NCBI GenBank assembly: GCA_016778765.1
Contig: JADHOV010000004.1
Location: 44,300-108,299, forward strand
Source: Paracoccaceae bacterium
Lineage (GTDB): Bacteria; Pseudomonadota; Alphaproteobacteria; Rhodobacterales; Rhodobacteraceae
Direction of reading: 5' to 3'
Length of the DNA stretch: 64,000 nucleotides
Shown here one piece after another: positions 1-8,902 of this stretch. Below the pieces are notes generated by a model. That model did no database searches. It saw only the letters and a list, made by a program, of their open reading frames with translations, and was not told where the DNA came from. The first letter of the stretch is position 1; each line of letters begins with the position of its first letter. The position numbers were made by a program, and so were the translations under genes.

Positions 1-997
1 GGTTTTGCTTGGCTTGCAACGTCAATTCGCCCAAAGACGGGCTGGAAGAGGGCAGGCCAAAGCCTAAAAAATCTAAGCTGGCCAAGGCACCGATGGTACC
101 GGTCACGATAAAGGGCAGAAGAGTTAAAGTGGCCACCATCGCATTTGGCAACATATGGCGAAACATGATCGTCCAATTGCTGACGCCCAGCGCCCGCGCC
201 GCGCGCACATATTCCAAATTGCGCGCCCGCAAAAATTCAGCGCGCACCACGCCCACCAACCCCATCCAACCAAACAATACGGTCAACACCACAAGCAAGG
301 TGAAGCTTCGCCCTAATATGGCAAACATGATGATGATGATGAATAACGAGGGTACGCCGCTCCAAATTTCGATAAAGCGCTGAAACAAAAGATCGGTCAA
401 ACCGCCAAAAAACCCCTGCACAGCCCCCGCTAAAATACCAAGCAGGCTGGACAGGGTGGTGACGATAATCGTGAACACGATCGACAAGCGAAACCCATAG
501 ATCACCCGTGCCAGCACATCGCGCTTGGTGTCATCCGTGCCCAGCCAATTTTGCGCATTCGGGGGCAAAGGCGCCGCACCCGGCCGCTCGACAGACGTAT
601 CATAAGAATAAGGGATCAGCGGCCATAAGGCCCAACCCTTTTCAAAACCTGGGGTTTCGGGATCAAACGCGCCGCTTGCAATTTGCGCGATCACCTCTTC
701 TGGCGTGTCAAAGCAAATCTCCAGCCCGCCGCTGCGGATTAAGCATTGCACCACAGGATCACTATAGACCGCTTCGGTTTTGAAATCGCCACCAAAGGCG
801 GTTTCGGGATAAAAATTTGTAATAGGCGTGAAATATTCCCCGCGATATTGCACCAAAATCGGTTTGTCATTGGCGATCACTTCCGCAAATAGCGACAGCC
901 CAAAGATCACGCTAAAGATCCAAAGCGACCAATAAGCGCGCCGGTTGCTTTTGAAATTGCGCCAGCGACGTTGGTTGAGCGGCGATAAACGGCTCAT
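1..997 (-). CDS. yejE: Peptide ABC transporter permease, YejE/OppC type (3' end cut by window edge)
   Basis: Inner-membrane permease of an oligopeptide/microcin-C-type importer. I translated it by hand from the ATG at 997 and it stays open to the left edge, about 332 codons. It has one N-terminal membrane segment (about residues 22-42), then a long periplasmic insert, as is usual for YejE. The core of membrane helices follows, with the cytoplasmic EAA-type loop near the end (ARALGVSNW, then RHMLPNA) that docks on the ATPase. The start overlaps the stop of yejB by 4 bases (ATGA), so the two are translationally coupled. A yejF-like ATPase would be expected beyond the left edge. The family call is firm; the substrate is not known from sequence. 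Confidence 0.9.
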   Translation of the reverse strand, partial: MSRLSPLNQRRWRNFKSNRRAYWSLWIFSVIFGLSLFAEVIANDKPILVQYRGEYFTPITNFYPETAFGGDFKTEAVYSDPVVQCLIRSGGLEICFDTPEEVIAQIASGAFDPETPGFEKGWALWPLIPYSYDTSVERPGAAPLPPNAQNWLGTDDTKRDVLARVIYGFRLSIVFTIIVTTLSSLLGILAGAVQGFFGGLTDLLFQRFIEIWSGVPSLFIIIIMFAILGRSFTLLVVLTVLFGWMGLVGVVRAEFLRARNLEYVRAARALGVSNWTIMFRHMLPNAMVATLTLLPFIVTGTIGALASLDFLGFGLPSSSPSLGELTLQAKQN

Positions 998-2073
998 CCT
1001 TCGCGCCTTTCGAAATCAATCCGCGGGTCTACAAAAACATACATCAGATCGGATAAAATACCCACGACCAACCCCATCAAGCCAAACACAAATAATGTGC
1101 CAAAAATGACCGGGTAATCCCGCGCAACCGCCGCTTCAAACCCCATGCGTCCAAGCCCATCGAGTGAGAATATGGTTTCAATGATCAAAGACCCGCCGAA
1201 AAATACCCCAATGAACACCGCCGGAAAGCCCGCAATCACGATCAGCATCGCGTTTCGAAACACATGCCCCCACAGCACCCGGCGATCGCTTAACCCTTTG
1301 GCCCTTGCTGTAATCACATATTGCTTTTGGATTTCATCCATAAAACTGTTTTTGGTGAGCAAAGTCAGCGTGGCAAAGGCCGAAATGGTTGACGCAATAA
1401 TTGGCAAAGTGATGTGCCAGAAATAATCCACGATTTTTTCGCCCAGCGAAAGCTGCTCAAAATAATCCGACGTGAGCCCCCGCAGCGGAAATATTTGCAA
1501 AAAAGAGCCCCCAGCAAAGAGCACAAGCAGCAAGATTGCGAATAAAAACCCAGGGATTGCATAGGCGATAATAATCACCCAGCTGGTCCAAGTATCAAAA
1601 CGCGAGCCATCCAGAACCGCCTTCCTGATCCCCAATGGAATCGAGATCAGATAGGCCAGTAGCGTTGACCACAGCCCCAGCGAAATCGAAACAGGCATTT
1701 TTTCCAAGACCAAATCCACCACGCTGATCGATCGAAAATAACTTTCGCCAAAATCAAACCGCAGGTAATTCCACAACATGGTTAAAAACCGCTCTAGGGG
1801 CGGCTTATCAAAGCCAAATTCCTTTTCAAGCTCGGCGATAAATTCTGGGGGCAGCCCGCGTGCGCCAACGTAATCGCTGGTTTCACTGGCTTCTGCCACT
1901 TCGCTGCTGGTGCCTGAAAAGCTTTCAAACACATCCCCTTGGCCTTCCATATTGGCCAAAACCTGTTCAATCGGCCCACCGGGCACAAATTGCGTCAGCG
2001 CAAAATTGATCACCAGGATGCCCAACAAAGTCGGAAGCACCAATAACAGTCGCCGCGCGATATAAGCGCCCAT
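994..2073 (-). CDS. yejB: Peptide ABC transporter permease, YejB/OppB type
   Basis: First permease subunit of the Yej/Opp importer, 359 residues, a normal length for YejB. It begins with the typical N-terminal helix ([14 protein letters not shown]) followed by the NFAL and VPGGP signature of OppB proteins. A charged periplasmic stretch covers about residues 40-90. The rest is membrane helices, with the EAA-type coupling loop around residues 250-275 ([13 protein letters not shown]). It sits between the binding-protein gene (8-base gap) and yejE (4-base overlap), the usual A-B-E order. The start at 2073 fits the family N-terminus. Confidence 0.93.
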   Translation of the reverse strand: MGAYIARRLLLVLPTLLGILVINFALTQFVPGGPIEQVLANMEGQGDVFESFSGTSSEVAEASETSDYVGARGLPPEFIAELEKEFGFDKPPLERFLTMLWNYLRFDFGESYFRSISVVDLVLEKMPVSISLGLWSTLLAYLISIPLGIRKAVLDGSRFDTWTSWVIIIAYAIPGFLFAILLLVLFAGGSFLQIFPLRGLTSDYFEQLSLGEKIVDYFWHITLPIIASTISAFATLTLLTKNSFMDEIQKQYVITARAKGLSDRRVLWGHVFRNAMLIVIAGFPAVFIGVFFGGSLIIETIFSLDGLGRMGFEAAVARDYPVIFGTLFVFGLMGLVVGILSDLMYVFVDPRIDFERREG

Positions 2074-2081
2074 GGATTACG

Positions 2082-4001
2082 TTACCTCAATACACCGGCC
2101 GATTTTAACGCGGCGGCTTTCTCTTCATTATACCACCAATAATCCAAGTACCCCAACGAATATGGCGCGATGGTGTCGGGATGCTCATACATATCCCAAT
2201 AGGCAACCCGATGCGTGGCGTTATACCATTGAGGGATCCAGAACCGGTAGGCCCGAAGCGCGCGGTCAAGCGCTTTGACTGCTGTGCGCAATTCAGCTTT
2301 GCTGCTGGCGGCGGTGACATGATCGATCAACGCATCAATGCCAGTCGATGAAATCCCAGCCGAGTTAAACACGGAGACATCCGCCGTTTCAGACCCAAAA
2401 TACTGCTTTAAGCCTGCCCCGGGCTCTAAACTCATTGAGAATTGATCCGTGATAATATCAAAGTCAAAATTGCGCGTACGATCGGTATATTGTGCCGGAT
2501 CAATGCGGTTATAAATTGCATCCACGCCGGCGGCGCGCAGGTTTTCAACAAAAGGCAAAACCACGCGATCAAAGGCCGGGCTGCGTTCGATAAATTCGAT
2601 CTGTAACGTCTCGCCTGCCGCGTTGCGCCGCAAGCCATCTTCGCCAACGATCCAACCTGCAGCCTCCAGTAAAGCTGAGGCTTTGCGCAGGTTTTTACGA
2701 TCTGTTGCCCGCGGTCCCGACTTGGGCGCCATTACCGCTTCATCGGTTAAAATACCTTCCGGTAGTTGGTCGGCAAGCGGGGTTAGCAAGGCCAATTCAT
2801 CGGCACCGGGAGGCCCCGAGGCAGCCATATCAGAATTTTCCCAAAAGGAATTAATCCGCGCATATTGCCCATAAAACAGCGATTCATTCGACCATTCGAA
2901 ATTGAACAATAGGCTCAGTGCTTCACGCACTTGTGGGTCGGAAAATTTATCTTTGCGCAGGTTCATCGCAAAACTTTGACCCGTGGCCATACCCCCGTCA
3001 GGCAAGGTTTTTTTGATCATATAACCGTCATCTAGAGCAGAAAAATCATAACCGGTCGCCCATGTTTTCGAGGAATTTTCGATACGCACCGTGTAAGCGC
3101 CCGCTTTGAAAGCCTCAAAAGCTGCATTGCCATCTGCAAAATACTCAACGCGGATTTGGTCAAAATTGCTGCGGCCGCGATTGATTGGAAGATCTTTGCC
3201 CCAATAATCGGGATTGCGCGTATAAATCACGTTGCGGTTAATCTCATAGCTATCGAGCAGATACGGCCCAGAGCCGATCGCGGGCTCCATGCGGCTTTCA
3301 TCCAACCTTGCACCCGTGCGCTCAAACCACGCCTGCGACATGACCGGCAACCCCCCCACGGTGGGGATCCGATCGCGCAGCGGCGAGTCGGGCAAGAACG
3401 TGTATTGCACCGTCTTGCTGTCGAGCGCTTCGACGGTTTGAACAAATTCACCCAGCACGGCGCGAAAGCTCACCAGCCCCTGCTCCAGAAACAAATCATA
3501 GGTGAATTTCACATCCTGTGCGGTTACCGCGCTGCCATCGGAAAACCGCGCTTCGGGGCGAATATGAAAACGCACCCAGCTGACATCTTCGGGATATTCA
3601 AGGCTTTCAGCCAGCAACCCATAATTCGCCCCAACCTCATCTGCCGTGCCCTCAAGCAAGCTTTCAAACGGCGCAGACGCCAAGGCCGCAGCGCGCCCTT
3701 TACGCGAATAAGGATTCATTGAATCAAAGGTACCGAAGCCCCAAATCGAAATTTCACCGCCTTTTGGCGCATCTGGGTTGACATAGGCGAGATGCTCAAA
3801 ATCTGCTGGGTAGTTCAATTCGCCAAAAAAGGAATAGCCATGGGTTTTTGTGCTATGGCTCCCTGCCCAGAGGCTGCTGGCCAAAAAGAGCGTTGCCCAT
3901 CCAAGGCATAACCCAATCCAAACTCGGCTTTTTTGAACGTTCTGTGATTTAGCTTTTACCACCGTTTTACTTGAATGCCGTACCACGGGCCGCACCTCCA
4001 T
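2082..4001 (-). CDS. yejA: Extracellular solute-binding protein, family 5 (YejA-like)
   Basis: Periplasmic binding protein that delivers peptides to YejBE. A hydrophobic export segment (WIGLCLGWATLFLASSLWA) precedes the mature domain, which opens with the YejA-type HGYSFFGELNYP and contains the SBP_bac_5 features (VNPDAPKGG; SDGSAVTAQDVKFTYD; GSGPYLL). About 600 mature residues matches YejA. The frame is open up to 4061. I prefer the ATG at 4001, but no clear ribosome binding site decides it, and a start closer to the signal peptide (for example a GTG) is possible. It leads the operon, so the importer promoter should lie upstream of about 4000. Confidence 0.88.
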   Translation of the reverse strand: MEVRPVVRHSSKTVVKAKSQNVQKSRVWIGLCLGWATLFLASSLWAGSHSTKTHGYSFFGELNYPADFEHLAYVNPDAPKGGEISIWGFGTFDSMNPYSRKGRAAALASAPFESLLEGTADEVGANYGLLAESLEYPEDVSWVRFHIRPEARFSDGSAVTAQDVKFTYDLFLEQGLVSFRAVLGEFVQTVEALDSKTVQYTFLPDSPLRDRIPTVGGLPVMSQAWFERTGARLDESRMEPAIGSGPYLLDSYEINRNVIYTRNPDYWGKDLPINRGRSNFDQIRVEYFADGNAAFEAFKAGAYTVRIENSSKTWATGYDFSALDDGYMIKKTLPDGGMATGQSFAMNLRKDKFSDPQVREALSLLFNFEWSNESLFYGQYARINSFWENSDMAASGPPGADELALLTPLADQLPEGILTDEAVMAPKSGPRATDRKNLRKASALLEAAGWIVGEDGLRRNAAGETLQIEFIERSPAFDRVVLPFVENLRAAGVDAIYNRIDPAQYTDRTRNFDFDIITDQFSMSLEPGAGLKQYFGSETADVSVFNSAGISSTGIDALIDHVTAASSKAELRTAVKALDRALRAYRFWIPQWYNATHRVAYWDMYEHPDTIAPYSLGYLDYWWYNEEKAAALKSAGVLR

Positions 4002-4149
4002 CCTACGCTTTGCATAAACATAGGCTACAACACAAAATATCCAAGGCACAAAACAACACAAAGTTTTGATGGATAGATTTCATTGCGAACTGATACTTTC
4101 AGCCATTCTACAATCCTCTCTACAGGCTTTTTAAATATAAAAACGCTTG

Positions 4150-4605
4150 TCAAACTGACTCATTATTTTGATCATCGTCTTCCGATAAGAAAAATGTAAG
4201 CTCATAATAAGGCTTGAAAAAACTTTTGTTTTCTTTGAAAAAACCTACCTCATTTCTGAAACGATTGATTAAGCTTCCACCTTTATTACTCTCATTATAT
4301 GAAAAGCGACTATCTGTTTTTATACTTGCAATAAATTCTGTCTGGTCAATTTCCGCAATGTATCTATCAACAATTTCAGTAATGTCCCAGCTCCAATGAC
4401 TTTTTCTTACCTCACTTAAATGGCTGGTATTCATTGGGTCACTAACCACTACACTGTCGTTTAGATAGTTCAGAAACTCTTCGCTAACCACATTTTTCTC
4501 CTCCGCTTTGGATGAAATGGGCAAACAAAAAAGAAAACCTAATAAGCCAACAAACGATATAGTGATTACAATTGATTTTATTGTCTTATTTAATAAGACT
4601 GCCAT
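4150..4605 (-). CDS. Small exported protein of unknown function
   Basis: A 151-residue protein I do not recognise. The ATG at 4605 has a strong ribosome binding site (AGGAGGG about 5 bases upstream). The N-terminus is a signal peptide or membrane anchor: basic start, then a hydrophobic run at about residues 12-31 ending near SSKAEE. The rest is polar, rich in Ser, Asn, Glu and Phe, with an acidic tail (EDDDQNNES), suggesting a periplasmic or secreted protein. The stretch is visibly AT-richer than the genes on both sides, with codon use to match, which suggests acquired DNA. It overlaps the last 20 bases of the broken acetyltransferase-like frame upstream, so the two may have been co-transcribed. 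Confidence 0.6.
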   Translation of the reverse strand: MAVLLNKTIKSIVITISFVGLLGFLFCLPISSKAEEKNVVSEEFLNYLNDSVVVSDPMNTSHLSEVRKSHWSWDITEIVDRYIAEIDQTEFIASIKTDSRFSYNESNKGGSLINRFRNEVGFFKENKSFFKPYYELTFFLSEDDDQNNESV

Positions 4606-4999
4606 AATTCCCTCCTAAAATTGTCATCCCAATTTTTCGAAAAAACCTGTCGATGTTGGCAACATTTTTTCCAGATGTAACATGATACAGTATCACATTC
4701 GCTCTCTGTTTTCGCGCCCAAACCTCAATACCACGCACAAGGGGAAGCGCAACTTTACCGCCAAGCATATTTGAACGGGCGGATTGATCCACATTGATTG
4801 TGTTTACAGTAACCCCTCTCGCACCCTCACCAATGAATTATCCACCAATATAGGCATAAGAAAATCCTAAAATTTTATCGCCAAAAAATACCTTGAGACC
4901 AAGATACGTATCAGGTTCATCAATCGTATTTTGAAAATATTTGTAAAATTTGCTCTTGGAAAAAAGGGATCTCAGAAAAAAATCCCCTCCTCGTAAACA
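4586..4999 (-). pseudogene. Broken GNAT/phage-type acetyltransferase-like frame
   Basis: Reading one minus-strand frame from 4999 to 4586 gives a continuous protein-like sequence interrupted by a single TAA at 4838-4840. The upstream part reads as FYKYFQNTIDEPDTYLGLKV and then GFSYAYIGG. After the stop come VNTINVDQSARS, EVWARKQRAN, HVTSGKN and ILGGNYG. The order (helix, substrate arm, R-rich helix with WA, then a final strand) resembles small GNAT proteins of the kind seen in phages. No good start codon exists in the 5' part and the frame is closed by a TAA at 5000-5002, so the 5' end is also lost. The 68 residues after the stop could still be made from a GTG at 4792. The family assignment is tentative; the interrupted frame is seen directly. 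Confidence 0.4.
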
Positions 5000-5171
5000 T
5001 TACGTGCCAGTGCCCATATCTCTTCCCCAAACGCGCTGCTAAAACGGGATTTCTGCGCAATATGCGCGCCGTGAAGCCTAAACCCTCACGCCGTTCACAG
5101 GCATAGAAGCGTTTGCGCTGCGGCCTCCCGCAACGCATCAATGGCTCGTACAGGAATTGATACTTAAACGT

Positions 5172-5690
5172 TTACTGGGCAGCTTCGGCTAAATAGGCGA
5201 TCACATTGGCACGGTCTTGAACTTTCTTAAGACCCGCAAAGCCCATTTTGGTGCCGGGCGCATATGATTTTGGATTTTCCAGAAACCCGTTGAGGTTTTC
5301 GATCGTCCAAACATCCACCACTTCGATCAAGGCGCCTGAATAACCATATCCATCTGCGGCGGCTACGTCGCGATCCACCACTTGATACAAATGCGGCCCA
5401 GTGCCATTGGCACCATCTTCCAGCTTGTGGCAGGCTTTACATTTGCCAAAGACCTTCGCGCCTTTGCCGGTATCGGCCATCGCCACCAATTCGGCAAAAT
5501 CAACCTCTTCTTCCTCTTCGGATTCCTCTTCAGCGGTTTCCACTTCGATGTAATAGCCAGCCGCGTGTTCTTCGCCGTGCCCACCCCCCATATGATAGAC
5601 TTCCTCGGCAACCCAATTGCCAAGCAAAAACACCAACAATGCGCCGCAAAGGCTGCCCACAACTTTGGTAAGTGTCATCGTGTCTAGCAT
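5172..5690 (-). CDS. cycM: Membrane-anchored cytochrome c (c552/CycM type)
   Basis: Electron carrier between the bc1 complex and terminal oxidases. From the ATG at 5690 (GGAG 8 bases upstream) the 172-residue product has an uncleaved N-terminal anchor (TKVVGSLCGALLVFLLGNWV), a very acidic linker (runs of Glu, about residues 45-65) and one class-I cytochrome c domain. The heme site is CKACH at about residue 84, with the axial Met in the GTKMGF segment near residue 145. Anchor plus acidic linker plus c-domain is the layout of Paracoccus c552/CycM and Rhodobacter cytochrome cy. The frame extends further upstream, but that would run into the divergent pheA. Alternative: a cytochrome c of similar build with another partner. 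Confidence 0.88.
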   Translation of the reverse strand: MLDTMTLTKVVGSLCGALLVFLLGNWVAEEVYHMGGGHGEEHAAGYYIEVETAEEESEEEEEVDFAELVAMADTGKGAKVFGKCKACHKLEDGANGTGPHLYQVVDRDVAAADGYGYSGALIEVVDVWTIENLNGFLENPKSYAPGTKMGFAGLKKVQDRANVIAYLAEAAQ

Positions 5691-5801
5691 TGCGTGAACT
5701 CCATCTGAATATGCCTGGGCGCTTTCTAATCGCTTCCACTCGCGGTATGCAAGGTGTAGAAACCGCGACGAAACGACCAATTTGAAGAAAAGCAGAGAAA
5801 A

Positions 5802-6632
5802 ATGACCGGAAAAATCGCATTTCAGGGCGAGTTGGGAGCGTATTCCCATGAAGCCTGCCAAGAGGCGCGCCCCGATATGACACCTTTACCCTGCCGTAGC
5901 TTTGAAGATGTGATCGAAGCGGTGCGCAGCCATCAAGCGGATTTGGCTATGTTGCCGGTGGAAAACTCAACCTATGGGCGGGTGGCAGATATCCACCGCC
6001 TCTTGCCCGATTCGGGGCTGCATATCATCGGCGAAACGCTTACAAGGGTGCGGATCAGTTTGATGGCCTTACCCGGTGTGCCCTTATCCGCAATCACACA
6101 GGCGCTGGCGCATCCGGTCTTACTGCCACAAGCGCGGCGTTTTTTAAGCGACCATGCGATTACGCCGGTCAGCGCGGTTGACAGCGCGGGCGCTGCGGCT
6201 GATCTGACGAAGAGCCAAAACCGTGAACGCGGCGTTTTGGCCAGCGCTTTAGCTGCCGAGATCTACGGTTTGAATATTTTAGCAAAAAATATCGAAGATC
6301 ACGGCCATAACACGACCCGGTTTTTGCATATGGCCCGCACCCCAGATTTCACCCATCGTGGCTCTGGCAAGATGATGACCACGTTTGTCTTTCAAGTGCG
6401 CAATATTCCAGCCGCCCTGTATAAAGCGATGGGCGGGTTTGCCACTAATGGCGTGAACATGACCAAATTGGAAAGCTATATGGTGGGGGGCAGTTTTCAA
6501 GCTACCCAATTTTACGCCGATATTCAGGGACATCCCGAGGATGAGAGCGTGCAATTGGCCTTAGAAGAATTGGCGTATTTTACCTCAGAACTCAAAATAT
6601 TGGGGACTTATCCGGCCGATACCGCGCGCTGA
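5802..6632 (+). CDS. pheA: Prephenate dehydratase
   Basis: Converts prephenate to phenylpyruvate in phenylalanine synthesis; cytoplasmic. 276 residues, the size of monofunctional PheA without a chorismate mutase domain. The catalytic domain has FQGELGAYSHEA at the N-terminus, PVENSTYGRV, and the essential HNTTRF motif near residue 168. The C-terminal ACT domain (about residues 190-265) carries NGVNMTKLESYM, the Phe-sensing element in its usual alphaproteobacterial form, so feedback inhibition is expected. It is divergent from the cytochrome c gene; the 111-base gap between the two starts must hold both promoters. Confidence 0.96.
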   Translation: MTGKIAFQGELGAYSHEACQEARPDMTPLPCRSFEDVIEAVRSHQADLAMLPVENSTYGRVADIHRLLPDSGLHIIGETLTRVRISLMALPGVPLSAITQALAHPVLLPQARRFLSDHAITPVSAVDSAGAAADLTKSQNRERGVLASALAAEIYGLNILAKNIEDHGHNTTRFLHMARTPDFTHRGSGKMMTTFVFQVRNIPAALYKAMGGFATNGVNMTKLESYMVGGSFQATQFYADIQGHPEDESVQLALEELAYFTSELKILGTYPADTAR

Positions 6633-6677
6633 GCCTTTTAGCTTCTACTTTTGGAAGCGGGCCATGAGCCTGCTGCT

Positions 6678-7130
6678 TTAGGGCAGCGCTAAGGCCAAAT
6701 TGATATAATGCTCACACCCGGCTTGAAAGCGCTTTTGGGTTTTATGCGCTGCCAGTTGGATCGCTTGCAAGCGCATAAACATGCCCAGGTTTAGCAGGCG
6801 AAGCGTACAGGAAATGCGCAAAAAGCTATGCGTTTCATCACCCGCCTCAAGCGCCATATCACACCGAATGAATAATGCGGCCTCCTGCAGCTCAAAGCTC
6901 CAATCTTGCGGCGTATCAAAGCGCGGCACGCTGAGCTCAGGATATCGCATTTTACCGCGAAACCAAAATTCCAAAGCCCAGTTGCAAGTTACAGGTTTCT
7001 GCAAATCGCCCCGCCGATTCTGCAAAATGCCCTTCGCCTCAGCAAGCGTTTCAAAGCGTTGGAAATCTGTCAGCCTTTGGCTAACGAACTTCAACGAATG
7101 GTTCAATCTATGTCGCGCCGTTAAATGCAT
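6678..7130 (-). CDS. SRPBCC-like (START/polyketide cyclase fold) protein
   Basis: 150 residues. The layout fits the small SRPBCC proteins I recall next to pheA/nudC in roseobacters: a first helix with TDFQRFE, a mid-domain strand ending in FWFRGK, and a long C-terminal helix that is basic and amphipathic (LQAIQLAAHKTQKRF). Such proteins bind hydrophobic ligands, but the ligand here is unknown. It is separated from nudC by 24 bases on the same strand and probably shares its transcript; it is convergent with pheA. The fold call comes from pattern memory and carries moderate confidence; the coding call is good. Confidence 0.6.
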   Translation of the reverse strand: MHLTARHRLNHSLKFVSQRLTDFQRFETLAEAKGILQNRRGDLQKPVTCNWALEFWFRGKMRYPELSVPRFDTPQDWSFELQEAALFIRCDMALEAGDETHSFLRISCTLRLLNLGMFMRLQAIQLAAHKTQKRFQAGCEHYINLALALP

Positions 7131-7154
7131 CGGCCTATGATGATTAAAATCAAG

Positions 7155-8105
7155 TTAGTCTAAACGATCTGCAAGCCAATGCTGTAAAAGAAAATGCGCG
7201 ATAGATCCAGCCCGGGCGGGCAGAATATCGGTGCGGATCCCCGCTACGATATCATTCAGCTCGGCCTTGCTGATCCAAAGCGCATCCTGCAATTCATTGG
7301 GATCTATGGTGACATCTGTGTTCAGCGCCTCGCCATGGCAGCCAAACATGAGCGAATTTGGGAAGGCCCAAGGCTGTGATGCCAAATAGCTTACCGACCC
7401 CACTCGGATGCCCGATTCTTCCAAAACTTCCCGCCGCACCGCCGCTTCGATGGTTTCGCCAGGTTCCACAAACCCCGCCAAAAGCGAATACATCCCCTCG
7501 GGCCAATGCGGAGAGCGCCCCAAAAGGACGTTTTGTCCTGAGGTAATCAGCATGATCACAACAGGATCCGTGCGTGGAAAATGGCTCGCCGAACAGCGCG
7601 GGCACACCCGCTGCCAGCCCGATTGTGCGCTGTCGCTGGCCGCCCCGCAACGGGCACAAAACCTATGCGATGCGTGCCAATGAAACATCGCCTTTGCAGT
7701 TGCGGATAATTCTGCATCGCGCGGCGATAACGAGGTCATATATGAGCGCAGCTCGCAAAATCGAAGCCCTTCTGCCAATTCTGGATGATATTGCTCTGAC
7801 GGATCGTTAAAGGCGCCCTCTGGCGGAAGGTCCTGATCGTTTGGCGTCCAGCTTGAAATATCAAACGCAAAGATACGCTGCCCTGCCTCTTGACCCAAAA
7901 AAATCCAAGGCGCGCCCACCGTTAAAGGCTGTGGCAGGCGCAATCGCACCAGGGGGTTTTCTGAGGCCTTATCAACCAGAATTTTACCCCGCCATAAAAG
8001 AATGACCTGATCGCCAGCTTGCGGCTGGCCTTGTGCGCTGCCCCGCAATTCTGCTGCACGATCAAGGGCCGACCCTCCAAATGTCACGGTTTCTGCCAGT
8101 TTCAT
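7155..8105 (-). CDS. nudC: NADH pyrophosphatase (Nudix)
   Basis: Hydrolyses NAD(H) to NMN(H) and AMP, and in some bacteria removes NAD caps from RNA. The 316 residues have an N-terminal NUDIX-like domain, a four-cysteine zinc ribbon (CARCG ... CPRCS, about residues 153-172) and the Nudix box GFVEPGETIEAAVRREVLEESG (about residues 216-237) with all Glu ligands present. Downstream of the box is SQPWAFPNSLM, matching the SQPWPFP(x)S motif that separates NudC from other Nudix enzymes. The start at 8105 gives a normal family length. Confidence 0.95.
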   Translation of the reverse strand: MKLAETVTFGGSALDRAAELRGSAQGQPQAGDQVILLWRGKILVDKASENPLVRLRLPQPLTVGAPWIFLGQEAGQRIFAFDISSWTPNDQDLPPEGAFNDPSEQYHPELAEGLRFCELRSYMTSLSPRDAELSATAKAMFHWHASHRFCARCGAASDSAQSGWQRVCPRCSASHFPRTDPVVIMLITSGQNVLLGRSPHWPEGMYSLLAGFVEPGETIEAAVRREVLEESGIRVGSVSYLASQPWAFPNSLMFGCHGEALNTDVTIDPNELQDALWISKAELNDIVAGIRTDILPARAGSIAHFLLQHWLADRLD

Positions 8106-8210
8106 TCTTTGCCCTCTCTTTGCCTAACCGCCCTGATGACATGATGATCAAGGCAGAGCAATCACCCGCGCGGGGAGGTTGCAGTTTTTTTTAAAATCCC
8201 CTAAAGGTGC

Positions 8211-8310
8211 GCCTGAGAGGTTGGCGCGGGCAGGCGCCTCGCCAACCCGGTCAGATCCGGAAGGAAGCAGCCGTAACGAGCCCCGCTTGGGTCGTTGTCC
8301 AGCCTCTCAC
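8211..8310 (+). ncRNA. ffs: Signal recognition particle RNA (4.5S, small bacterial type)
   Basis: RNA scaffold of the SRP. The universally conserved helix-8 loop is present around 8250-8278 (GTCAGATCCGG, AGGAAGCAGCC, GTAACGAG). The outer ends pair: GAGAGGTTGG at about 8215-8224 with CCAGCCTCTC at about 8299-8308, closing a hairpin of about 100 bases. A T-run follows immediately (8311-8316) and acts as terminator. It lies between nudC and the phosphatase gene and upstream of dnaX, a familiar position in Rhodobacterales. The ends are good to a few bases. Confidence 0.95.
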
Positions 8311-8317
8311 TTTTTTA

Positions 8318-8803
8318 TCACTCTTCAAAGGCGGCGCGCGCCCAACGCTCTTGCTCGGGCGTTTCGATGGCACAGGGCCGGATAGCGCGCAGATGAGACA
8401 ACGCCACATCAGCGGATAGACCCGTCCGGCGCATAAGCCGCAAAGCGACCATCCCCGAGCGACCGCAGCCACCGAAGCAATGCACCAAAACCCGCCCCCC
8501 TTGGCCAAGTATACGACCTGCCTTTGCCTCAACCGATTGCCATCGCTTGGCATTTTCCGGCTTTGGCGTTTGATAATCTAAAATTGGAAAATGGCAGCAC
8601 TGGATGCCTTGGGCCTTTAAATCTGCCGGAAAATCTGCGGCGCCCAAGGGTTTCATTTCACAGCGCTCCGTCAGGCTCAGCACCAAATCTGGGCGCCAAG
8701 CCAGAATCGCCGTAAAATCCTGCGCATAGGGCGAAAACCGCCCCGGAAGCGGGCATAAGGCCAGCGCTGCATCGCCAATCGCAAGGTCAAAAATTGAAAA
8801 CAT
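8318..8803 (-). CDS. Protein-tyrosine/dual-specificity phosphatase family protein
   Basis: 161-residue cysteine-based phosphatase. The P-loop HCFGGCGRSGM (about residues 109-119) supplies the nucleophilic Cys and the phosphate-binding Arg (C-X5-R-S). An Asp in the upstream PILDYQTPKPE segment is a good general-acid candidate. The length and the extended N-terminal half fit the compact DSP/CDKN3-like phosphatases of roseobacters. The substrate is unknown, and phosphoinositide or sugar-phosphate substrates cannot be excluded. Convergent with the SRP RNA; its start is 100 bases from dnaX on the opposite strand. Confidence 0.82.
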   Translation of the reverse strand: MFSIFDLAIGDAALALCPLPGRFSPYAQDFTAILAWRPDLVLSLTERCEMKPLGAADFPADLKAQGIQCCHFPILDYQTPKPENAKRWQSVEAKAGRILGQGGRVLVHCFGGCGRSGMVALRLMRRTGLSADVALSHLRAIRPCAIETPEQERWARAAFEE

Positions 8804-8902
8804 GCGCAGGCTTCCCTTTTTCGATCAGCCGACTCTGCAGCCCCTAGACCTTCGCGTCACAACAGCTTAGCGTAGTGGATAAGAGTATAACCGAGACCCA
8901 GC

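Noticed and set aside
508..783. Plus-strand open frame of 91 codons inside yejE
   Set aside because: The minus strand in this interval encodes a clear ABC permease; the plus frame has no family features.
3156..3722. Plus-strand open frame of 188 codons
   Set aside because: It is a shadow of the binding-protein gene on the minus strand; the composition is Arg/Ala/His-rich with no recognisable motif.
4920..5141. Minus-strand frame of 73 codons upstream of the acetyltransferase-like relic
   Set aside because: It runs in a different frame from the relic, is Arg-rich at its start, has no ribosome binding site and matches nothing I know.
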